A DNA stretch of 9,180 nt from CAZYBC01 sp964645645 (lineage in GTDB: Bacteria > Patescibacteriota > Microgenomatia > UBA1400 > PJMF01). Positions 1 to 6,104 of the stretch are shown here, piece by piece (within the stretch, counting starts at the first letter, position 1; each line of letters begins with the position of its first letter). Under the pieces are notes generated by a model, which saw only the letters and a list, made by a program, of their open reading frames with translations, did no database searches and was not told the origin of the DNA. Made by a program: the position numbers and the translations under genes. The stretch lies in the NCBI GenBank assembly GCA_964645645.1, contig CAZYBC010000032.1, forward strand, positions 1 through 9,180, given 5' to 3'.

Positions 1-93
1 CTCTCTTGCAGTATTTTACTGCCTGAAAGTGTTGCACTTCGTTTGCGAACTCAAGACCATACATTCATAGTTAAAAAGCACCCCCATCATTAA
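1..93 (+). pseudogene. possible 3' end of an IS30-family transposase (partial)
   Basis: The frame is open from the window edge to a TAA at 91-93 and encodes 30 residues, including PESVALRLRTQ. IS30-family transposases often end in a short GVAL/SVAL-type tail (E. coli IS30 ends in ...RGVALTD), and in that family this coding stretch overlaps the right terminal inverted repeat. The DNA at about 28-53 (GTGTTGCACTTCGTTTGCGA and onwards) has the GTTGC-rich look of such an end. If so, the element boundary lies near 50-55 and the last residues before the stop are read from flanking DNA. The DDE catalytic domain would lie outside the window, so only the tail supports this. A short chance open frame remains possible. 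Confidence 0.3.
8..22. repeat. small perfect hairpin GCAGTA-TTT-TACTGC
   Basis: Six-base perfect arms (8-13 and 17-22) surround a 3-nt loop. It lies inside the open frame at the left edge and has no adjacent T-run, so it does not look like a terminator. It may be chance or part of a mobile-element end. Confidence 0.4.
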
Positions 94-108
94 AAAACTC
101 AATTTAAC

Positions 109-151
109 AAAAAAAATCCCTCACAAAGTCAAAAATAACCTTATGAGGGAT
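109..151 (-). terminator. rho-independent terminator of the small membrane-protein gene
   Basis: Read on the minus strand, ATCCCTCA (151-144) and TGAGGGAT (123-116) form perfect 8-bp arms around a 20-nt loop. An eight-U tract follows at 116-109, its first base shared with the stem. It begins 16 nt after the stop codon of the 50-residue gene at 168-320, which supports that gene as a real transcription unit. Confidence 0.75.
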
Positions 152-167
152 AAGGAGGTAAAAAAAC

Positions 168-320
168 TTACTTTTTTTTAGACAGATCAACGAGAATTTT
201 TATTTCTCGTCCACTTCGAAACCGAACTATCGACTGGTAAGCCACCTTAATCCCAATGGCTAAGCCAGTCAAACCTAAAATCACTTCAAATCCTCGCAAA
301 ATCAATTGTTCCCAATACAT
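168..320 (-). CDS. small single-pass membrane protein, 50 residues, unknown function
   Basis: An ATG at 320-318 opens a 50-codon frame ending in TAA (170-168). The start is fixed by the SD-like AGAGGT at 333-328, 7 nt upstream. The protein starts MYWEQLILRGFEV. It has one hydrophobic, glycine-containing segment at about residues 11-29 and a basic tail rich in K and R (residues 33-50, ending SKKK). That composition predicts a single membrane helix with the charged tail in the cytoplasm. A promoter-like pair lies about 80 nt upstream and a strong terminator sits just downstream, so the frame has every part of an independent gene. I do not recognise a family, and no neighbour suggests a function. 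The divergent hydrolase at 519 shares the upstream region but not obviously a role. Support comes from gene architecture, not homology. Confidence 0.65.
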   Translation of the reverse strand: MYWEQLILRGFEVILGLTGLAIGIKVAYQSIVRFRSGREIKILVDLSKKK

Positions 321-340
321 GTTTTTTACCTCTTAAGTGA

Positions 341-379
341 AATTTTTCAATTTTTCTAACAGCTAACGTCGGAAAAATT
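341..379 (-). promoter_or_regulatory. leader with one arm able to pair with two identical tandem arms
   Basis: In the presumed 5' leader of the small membrane-protein gene, the minus-strand octamer AATTTTTC (379-372) can pair with either of two abutting GAAAAATT copies (356-349 and 348-341). The two hairpins exclude each other, and the inner edge of the second lies 7 nt before the SD. The stems are AT-rich and weak. A regulatory role is speculative. Confidence 0.25.
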
Positions 380-397
380 AAATTTAATTACCTCAAT

Positions 398-426
398 ATT
401 TTAACACAGAATAATTGCAAAGTAAA
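398..426 (-). promoter_or_regulatory. sigma-70-type promoter of the small membrane-protein gene
   Basis: On the minus strand, TTTACT (426-421) and TAAAAT (403-398) are separated by exactly 17 nt. They match the -35 and -10 consensus at 4/6 and 5/6 positions. Transcription would start near 391 and give a leader of about 70 nt, consistent with the SD used by this gene. Confidence 0.5.
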
Positions 427-482
427 ATTATGGGACGTTGTAAAACATTACCAAACAAACCCCATTTCCCCATAAACTCTCT

Positions 483-512
483 CTAACATTTCTGTCTATT
501 TTCGATTATATT
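483..512 (+). promoter_or_regulatory. promoter of the hydrolase gene, probably giving a leaderless mRNA
   Basis: CTAACA (483-488, 4/6 to the -35 consensus) and TATATT (507-512, 5/6 to the -10 consensus) are 18 nt apart. The -10 ends 6 nt before the ATG at 519, so transcription is predicted to begin at or next to the start codon. No SD precedes the ATG. Confidence 0.5.
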
Positions 513-518
513 TAAACT

Positions 519-1943
519 ATGTCAGCTATTTCACCTTTTCAAACTCAACGTAAGAAACAAATTAAAAGCCTAGTCTTTTTGATTGTGATGATTGTGGCTA
601 GTTTAATTGGGGTTTCTCAATTAAAAGTAGTACGAGATTTTTTTTCTCAAGCTAGCGCCGCACCAGCTGACTTAGTGATTGATACTCAATTAATTGTTGG
701 GCCAATGCCTAGACCGTGGCGTTATTTAGCTCAGGGTGGTGAAGATCATGCCTGGAGAATTGCTGAATTGACTCCTAAGGTTAAATCACTTAATCCAGAA
801 TATATTCGCCTAGATCATCTTTATGATTTTTATGATATTGTGCAGGGCACTCCGGGTAATTTAACTTTTGATTTTACAAAATTAGACTTGGTAATTAGTG
901 ACATTGTGGCTACTGGGGCTAAACCTTATCTTGCCTTAAGTTATATGCCCCCGGCTATTTCTAGTGGGGATATTTTAGCTCCTCCTACTAACTGGGCCGA
1001 CTGGCAATTAACCGTCCAAAAAACTATTGAACATGTCAGTGGTGATTTAAAAATTAGAGATGTTTGTTATGAAGTTTGGAATGAACCTGATTTGTTTGGT
1101 GGCTGGAAATATTATGGTTCTAAAAATTATTTAACTCTTTATGATTATGCTGCTAGAGGGGCTTTACGAGCCAGAAGTAATCAGAATGTTTTACCATTTA
1201 AAATTGGTGGGCCAGCCATTACCGCTTTATATAAAAATTGGTTTTATGCTGTAGCTAAATATGCGGTTAATAATAATTTACCTTTAGATTTCTTTTCTTG
1301 GCATCGTTACAGTAATGATTTGGAACAATATGAAAAAGATATGGCTGATGTTAAAAGTTGGGTAGAAAGCTTCCCTCAGCTCCAACCTGTTTTAGAATTT
1401 CATATTACTGAATGGGGTCATGATAGTAATAATCATGTTGGTTATGATACTAATTATGCTGCTGCTCATAGTGTGGCTGGGGCAATTTCTATGGTTGGCT
1501 CAGTGCAAAAAGCCTTTTTATTTGAAATTCAGGATGGCAAAGATCCAGCTGGTCAAGCTTTATGGGGACGTTGGGGATTATTTACTCATAATGATGCCGG
1601 GGCCGCCAGCAAACCTCGTTATCAGGGTTTAAGAATGTTGGATAGCTTGGCTGATCAACGCCTACAATTAACTGGCAATGGTGGTTTTGTCAAAGCTTTA
1701 GCTGCTAAAAAAGAAAATGATAATACTCAAGTGGTGATTGCTAATTTTGATGCTAGAGGGGCTCATACTGAAATGGTACCAGTAACTTTCAATAATATTG
1801 AGCCAGGTAATTATCAATTAGTTTTAAGCTACCTCAATGGTAACCAACAAAATATCAAGCTTGCCACTACGGCGGCTGTTTTGAAAACTCAAGTTAATAT
1901 GCCTGCTAATAGTGTGGTGATGGGTGAATTAATTAAGAATTAA
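519..1943 (+). CDS. membrane-anchored GH39-like glycoside hydrolase (clan GH-A)
   Basis: This 474-residue protein has a basic N-terminus, a membrane segment at about residues 17-35 and then an extracytoplasmic (beta/alpha)8-type hydrolase domain at about 55-380. WNEP at 187-190 supplies the acid/base E189. HITEWG at 295-300 supplies the nucleophile E298. The 109-residue gap between them is similar to that in GH39 beta-xylosidases. SWHRY at 260-264 is also typical of this group. A beta-sandwich-like region of about 90 residues closes the protein. An AxA-like site (residues 45-48) lies well past the hydrophobic core, so the protein probably stays anchored. The start is supported by a -10 element 6 nt upstream. 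GH39 members cleave xylosides, iduronides or exopolysaccharide (PslG); the substrate here cannot be read from sequence. It is convergent with a glycosyltransferase, which fits a cell-surface glycan role. Confidence 0.8.
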   Translation: MSAISPFQTQRKKQIKSLVFLIVMIVASLIGVSQLKVVRDFFSQASAAPADLVIDTQLIVGPMPRPWRYLAQGGEDHAWRIAELTPKVKSLNPEYIRLDHLYDFYDIVQGTPGNLTFDFTKLDLVISDIVATGAKPYLALSYMPPAISSGDILAPPTNWADWQLTVQKTIEHVSGDLKIRDVCYEVWNEPDLFGGWKYYGSKNYLTLYDYAARGALRARSNQNVLPFKIGGPAITALYKNWFYAVAKYAVNNNLPLDFFSWHRYSNDLEQYEKDMADVKSWVESFPQLQPVLEFHITEWGHDSNNHVGYDTNYAAAHSVAGAISMVGSVQKAFLFEIQDGKDPAGQALWGRWGLFTHNDAGAASKPRYQGLRMLDSLADQRLQLTGNGGFVKALAAKKENDNTQVVIANFDARGAHTEMVPVTFNNIEPGNYQLVLSYLNGNQQNIKLATTAAVLKTQVNMPANSVVMGELIKN

Positions 1944-1971
1944 AAAAAGATAAATGCTGTAACTAATTGAG

Positions 1972-1987
1972 AAAAAAACCTTTTTTT
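1972..1987. terminator. A7-CC-T7 inverted repeat between convergent genes
   Basis: Seven A, CC, then seven T lie between the hydrolase stop (1943) and the glycosyltransferase stop, overlapping the latter (1986-1988). On either strand the transcript could fold only into a weak A-U hairpin. It is the only terminator-like structure in the 42-nt convergent gap, so it may serve both genes, but it lacks a GC stem. Confidence 0.25.
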
Positions 1988-3110
1988 ATTTCACAATAAC
2001 TCTATTAACAAAAGCGGTTAAGCGTTGCTTAAATTTTTCTTTGGAAAATTTGAGAGCTTGCTGATGAATTTTGGAAGCTGAGAATTGGTTTTTAGCTAAA
2101 AGTTGTTCAAATTTTTCCATGGCTTTTACTAAAGAAGCAGCATTTAACTGATCAAAAAACACGCCAGTCTGATCTTCTACAATCGTCTCCTGCGGGCCAC
2201 CTGAACGATGAGCAATCACTGGCACTCCAGCGGCCATTGCTTCTACTGGCACAATGCCAAAATCCTCATCCTCAACTGGATACAATAAGGCTTTAGCACC
2301 TTGATAAAGTTGAGCCAGTTGAGCATCATCCACAGCGCCTAAAAATTCAACTGTTGGACCTGCTAATTGTTTAAGCTGATCTAACATCTGCCCAGTACCA
2401 GCTACCTTGAGTGGTAAACCTAACTGTGTACAAGCTTGCACGGCCATTTCTGGATGTTTTTGCAAACCCAAGCGACCAATATAAAAATAATAAACACGAT
2501 CTTGGATAGGAGTAGGTTGCACTTTAGCAGGCAAAACTTTGTCTACCTCTACTGGGGGATAAATAACAGTACTTTCTCGATAATAAAATTTTTTAATCCG
2601 CCGCTGAGTTTCCTCTGAATTAGCAATAAAAAAATCTACTTGTTGGGCCACTTGAAAATCAATCCCTCGCATATAGTGATTAATTAAATTGCCAAAAAAA
2701 TGAATTAAAGGATTTTTTTTCCAGGCAGACATCGTGGAATAACCGTATAAAGCTCGAGGAGGCGTGTGGCAATAACAAAGATGTTTATTTTTACCAGGTT
2801 GTACGGCTTTGGCTTCAAAAGCATTAGAAGAAGAAATGACCAAATCAAAATCTTTTAAATCTAAATCTGCAAAAGCTTTTGGTGCAAGAAAACGCAAGGG
2901 TGAATAAAATTTTTTGTGGCCAGGAATCTTAGCAAACCAGGTAGTACGTAAATCCCAATTTTTAAACCGCTGCCAGTGAATCCCTAAAGCTTGCTGATCA
3001 ATAAAGGCTGTATAAACTGGCGCAGCTGGATAAAGCTCATGCAAAGCTTCCAAAACCCGCTCCGCTCCGCCATATTCGCGTAAAAAATCATGTACTAAGG
3101 CCACTTTCAT
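1986..3110 (-). CDS. GT4-family glycosyltransferase, mannosyltransferase-like
   Basis: At 374 residues this is a full-length GT-B fold enzyme. The N-terminal Rossmann domain begins MKVALVHDFL, followed by the acceptor-side glycine loop GGAER at 14-18. The C-terminal nucleotide-sugar domain begins near YIGRL (210-214). It carries the GT4 EX7E motif: E282 and E290 in EDFGIVPVE, followed by AGVPVIA and SGGPQETI. The combination, with HTPPRALYG at 115-123, resembles WbaZ-like GDP-mannose-dependent transferases of O-antigen or exopolysaccharide synthesis; the donor sugar is an inference. There is no signal or membrane segment, so it acts at the inner face of the membrane. The ATG lies 3 nt after the stop of the upstream gene, without its own promoter and with only a weak SD, so translational coupling is likely. 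Confidence 0.9.
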   Translation of the reverse strand: MKVALVHDFLREYGGAERVLEALHELYPAAPVYTAFIDQQALGIHWQRFKNWDLRTTWFAKIPGHKKFYSPLRFLAPKAFADLDLKDFDLVISSSNAFEAKAVQPGKNKHLCYCHTPPRALYGYSTMSAWKKNPLIHFFGNLINHYMRGIDFQVAQQVDFFIANSEETQRRIKKFYYRESTVIYPPVEVDKVLPAKVQPTPIQDRVYYFYIGRLGLQKHPEMAVQACTQLGLPLKVAGTGQMLDQLKQLAGPTVEFLGAVDDAQLAQLYQGAKALLYPVEDEDFGIVPVEAMAAGVPVIAHRSGGPQETIVEDQTGVFFDQLNAASLVKAMEKFEQLLAKNQFSASKIHQQALKFSKEKFKQRLTAFVNRVIVK

Positions 3111-3113
3111 AAT

Positions 3114-4889
3114 TTATTGCTTGCCTACTAAGAGGCCACCCCATTCTACCAAGGTAAAGCCAGTTCGGGGAGTTGCATAAATTTTTTGTGGCTGAAGTGC
3201 TTTGTAGCTAGCTAAAGGTTCAAACTCTAAAAAGACTCTAATCTTAGAATCTGGAGCAGGACTAACTTGTAAAGGTGCTAAAACATCCATTTCTCGAGTA
3301 CCTAACCAAGTTAATCTGACATAATTTTCTTTGGGGAATCTGGCTTGCCAAAATTCTAAGAAATCAGTAATTTCTTGTTGATTTAAACCAAAGGCCTTTA
3401 ATTGTTCTTGCACGGTGGCTACCACTTGATCAGCTTTAACCACTACACCACGATCTTGATAATTGGGATAATAACCATGCCCAGTGCCTTCCCAAAATAA
3501 ATAAGGATAAGTTTGACCTTGATAACTAAGTTGCCCATTAGGTTTAGCTGTTACTTGCCAACCGCCATTTGGATAAACTGGCTCAGTGTAGCTAAAATCA
3601 GCGCCAACTTGCACACTGACTTGAGTAGTTTCTTCAGGATACAAGTAAATCACTGGCTTACCACACTCTGCAATAATGGCGTAATCAATATTGGCAAAAA
3701 TTTGCCAATCACCTAAAGGATCTTGCCAAATAATATGAGTATCTTTTTGGGCAAATTGTTCTAAAGAAAGAACTTTAGCGCCATCTTCATAAGTACGGCT
3801 AGAATCATATAAATCATAAAGCTTTTTAACTAACTCTCCATTAGCATCAGTCACCATATAAACTGAATCACCAGCCTTAGTTGTCCCTACTAATTTTTTA
3901 TTCGCAATTAAGAGGCTATCATTTTTAATCACAGGGACGCTATTAAAGACATCATTTCCACAAGTTGAAAGAAAAGATTGGGTATATTGCTCAGCATCAG
4001 TTTGCCAGCTAGGACTTAAATCATCGTTAAGAACTTGATGCTTAATGGAGTAAGGAGCTACTGTGCCATCAACTAATTTTAAATATGTTACTCTAGCAAA
4101 AATTTCTTTAGAATCAAGAATTGGTTCATAAGTAAGATATAAATCACCATAAGGAGTTGATTGAGTCACAATTTGAGGTTTAGTTAATTCAGAAAAAAGC
4201 TTACCCACATAATGTTGGGTTTCCAAAGTAAAATTATCAACAGTGATTTCTTCAGGTAAATCTAATTCTTTGATGGCCATATCTGTCCATTGCACTTCTG
4301 GTAAAAGTTGCTTAGTGACCTCTTCAACATCCCAATCAGTTAAATATTTACTTAAGACGGAATATTGACCTTCAACAGTTTGATAAATCCGGAATAACAC
4401 TGGATCTGAAGGGGCATTAACAGGAATATAGGCACTAAATAACTGCCCGCCATCTGGCATATCTGCCACTTTGTAAAACTCTGCTTGTTCAACATCAAAC
4501 ATCTGGTAGGCCATTTCATCATCTTCTGGGCTAACATAAGGTTGGAACAACTTGAGAGCTGCTACTTTTTGTGGTTGAGCTAACCATTTAATCCCAGATT
4601 GAGGAGTAGGGCTAGGTTGATTAGTGCTAATTGTGCCTTCATCTGTGGCCTGAGGGATTGATTCTGGACGCTCACCAGGAGCTAAAGTGAAACTTTTATT
4701 AAAAAACATAATGGCTACCACAACTGCCACAATCAATAAAGATGTCCCAACTCCCAGCAAAATTCCTAAAAACAATTTATTTTTAGAATCCGGGGCTAAA
4801 GTTGCTGTGGCGGCATTAAGATCAGCTTGATCTTTTTCTGGAGAAAATTCTTTATCGGTTTTGGGGGCTTGTTTAGCTGGAGTTTGCAT
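3114..4889 (-). CDS. membrane-anchored surface protein with C-terminal KPVIYLYP domain, unknown function
   Basis: This 591-residue protein has a charged cytoplasmic N-terminus (1-37), one transmembrane helix (about 38-63) and a Pro/Ser/Thr/Gln-rich linker (about 70-100). An unassigned region follows (about 100-400), then a C-terminal module of about 180 residues opening with ECGKPVIYLYPEE (408-420). Later landmarks are PNGGWQVTAKPNG (440-452), YPYLFWEG (461-468) and VRLTWLG (524-530). I recall the KPVIYLYP module as recurrent in predicted surface proteins, including many from Patescibacteria, but without an assigned biochemical role. The only cysteines are C310 and C409; C409 is in the motif, and a disulfide outside the membrane is plausible. 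The ATG start sits 8 nt after an extended -10 element. The glycosyltransferase follows directly, hinting at a shared surface function. Confidence 0.75.
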   Translation of the reverse strand: MQTPAKQAPKTDKEFSPEKDQADLNAATATLAPDSKNKLFLGILLGVGTSLLIVAVVVAIMFFNKSFTLAPGERPESIPQATDEGTISTNQPSPTPQSGIKWLAQPQKVAALKLFQPYVSPEDDEMAYQMFDVEQAEFYKVADMPDGGQLFSAYIPVNAPSDPVLFRIYQTVEGQYSVLSKYLTDWDVEEVTKQLLPEVQWTDMAIKELDLPEEITVDNFTLETQHYVGKLFSELTKPQIVTQSTPYGDLYLTYEPILDSKEIFARVTYLKLVDGTVAPYSIKHQVLNDDLSPSWQTDAEQYTQSFLSTCGNDVFNSVPVIKNDSLLIANKKLVGTTKAGDSVYMVTDANGELVKKLYDLYDSSRTYEDGAKVLSLEQFAQKDTHIIWQDPLGDWQIFANIDYAIIAECGKPVIYLYPEETTQVSVQVGADFSYTEPVYPNGGWQVTAKPNGQLSYQGQTYPYLFWEGTGHGYYPNYQDRGVVVKADQVVATVQEQLKAFGLNQQEITDFLEFWQARFPKENYVRLTWLGTREMDVLAPLQVSPAPDSKIRVFLEFEPLASYKALQPQKIYATPRTGFTLVEWGGLLVGKQ

Positions 4890-4897
4890 TATTTTTC

Positions 4898-4906
4898 ATT
4901 CTACCA
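4898..4906 (-). promoter_or_regulatory. extended -10 promoter before the KPVIYLYP gene
   Basis: TGGTAGAAT (4906-4898) matches the extended -10 form TGnTAnAAT. It lies in the 24-nt gap after the MEMO-like gene and ends 8 nt before the ATG at 4889. No good -35 or SD is visible. It predicts a leader of 0-2 nt. Confidence 0.45.
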
Positions 4907-4913
4907 TCTCTAG

Positions 4914-6104
4914 TTAATGAAGTTCAATAACGCCTTCTTGAGAATCAAAAAAGGCATTAGGCAAATTAGTAAACTGAAATAATTTTTTTAGGGCTTCACT
5001 TTTAGCTTGATATCTTAATAAAGAATAATTTTGACCATTAAAACTTATAGGTAAAAAAACCAATCTCAAACCAAAATTAGTTTGAGCGCCAGCTACAGCT
5101 AAATCATCAGCTAAATACAAAACTAAATTTCCAGTTTCAACTTGCAAGCTAGAATAATCTTGATCAGCTGGCTTAATTAACAAGCGAGAACCAATGGCTA
5201 ATTCTTCTTGCAAAGTTAAATTTTGCCAAGCGGTGCCATAGAAAAATCTTTCACCTAAATTGGCACTATCACGTTGACGATTTAAATTTTTGGCTACTAA
5301 AAAAGTTTGTGGGGCTAAATAATGGGGCGAAAAAAAACTCTTTTGCGCCCAAGCAAAAATATGGCTAGTTGATTCTGTATCTCTGCCTCCTTGTTGGTAG
5401 GAGGCATTAGTATGTAAATAAAACTGCCATGATGATTTACTTGCTTGAATATATTGATCTACCACATACAAACTTTGGGGACTATCTACTTCCAAATTAT
5501 GATCATCGCTGAGTTGATGTTTACTCAGTTTAGCAAAAGTTTCTAAATCATGAATATCTGCCATACTTCTCGGTAAATAATGGGAAAAATCTACTGAAGC
5601 AATCACTAAACAATCTCGTTGGCATTGCTGATTTAAATAGCTGATTAACCCTTCTAAATCTTTAAACTCTAATTGCTGACCTAAAAGCAAGGGCACAATT
5701 TTAGCTTGTGGCCAATTGCTGTTAATTTCAGCTAATAAATTATAAATGCCATGATCTCTCCCCATCACAGCATTATCTTTTTTATAATGAGCGGCCAAAA
5801 AATCAGCTTGAGTTTGAGCAAAAAAGACTGGTTGCTGAGCTAACTGCCAAGTTTTATCGGCGTAAATAATTTGTCTTTGATTGGCAGAAAAATGATCTGG
5901 AGAAAGAATAAAAATTGTTTTTAAATAAGGTCGTTGTTTTGCAATTAATTGAAAAAATTCTTGTCGCTGGGCTCTCACAATATTATGGTGAGGCACAATA
6001 ATTGCTTTAGGGTAAATAACAAAATTTATTCCTAACCAAACTCCCCAAAGACTCAAAGCCGCTAAGGAAATTTTAAAACAAACTAGCCTGAACTTCTTTT
6101 TCAA
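4914..6104 (-). CDS. membrane-anchored MEMO-like (AmmeMemoRadiSam B) protein with C-terminal extension
   Basis: The 396-residue product starts with KKKFR and a membrane anchor (about 12-31), then a MEMO/LigB-type domain (about 33-255). The putative metal-site residues are H39 and H40 (VPHHN), D70 and H71 (LSPDHF), H118 (RDHG), and D172 and H175 (VDFSHY). They match the positions where MEMO1-type proteins keep histidines and aspartate related to extradiol dioxygenases. The usual partners, AMMECR1 and a radical SAM protein, are not in the window. About 140 C-terminal residues are beta-rich and unassigned. The start is TTG (6104-6102), preceded by AGAGGA (6115-6110) at 5 nt. The first 32 nt overlap the exonuclease gene, and no better start retains the anchor. 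Reaction and substrate are unknown. The anchor implies an extracytoplasmic domain, unlike soluble family members. Confidence 0.75.
   Translation of the reverse strand: MKKKFRLVCFKISLAALSLWGVWLGINFVIYPKAIIVPHHNIVRAQRQEFFQLIAKQRPYLKTIFILSPDHFSANQRQIIYADKTWQLAQQPVFFAQTQADFLAAHYKKDNAVMGRDHGIYNLLAEINSNWPQAKIVPLLLGQQLEFKDLEGLISYLNQQCQRDCLVIASVDFSHYLPRSMADIHDLETFAKLSKHQLSDDHNLEVDSPQSLYVVDQYIQASKSSWQFYLHTNASYQQGGRDTESTSHIFAWAQKSFFSPHYLAPQTFLVAKNLNRQRDSANLGERFFYGTAWQNLTLQEELAIGSRLLIKPADQDYSSLQVETGNLVLYLADDLAVAGAQTNFGLRLVFLPISFNGQNYSLLRYQAKSEALKKLFQFTNLPNAFFDSQEGVIELH

Noticed and set aside
152..158. Strong SD-like AAGGAGG on the plus strand
   Set aside because: No start codon at a usable distance and no plus-strand reading frame follows; it lies between the stop codon of the small minus-strand gene and the stem of its terminator.
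1420..1632. 70-codon plus-strand frame inside the hydrolase gene
   Set aside because: It overlaps the catalytic domain of a well-supported gene in another frame, and its composition follows that of the host codons.
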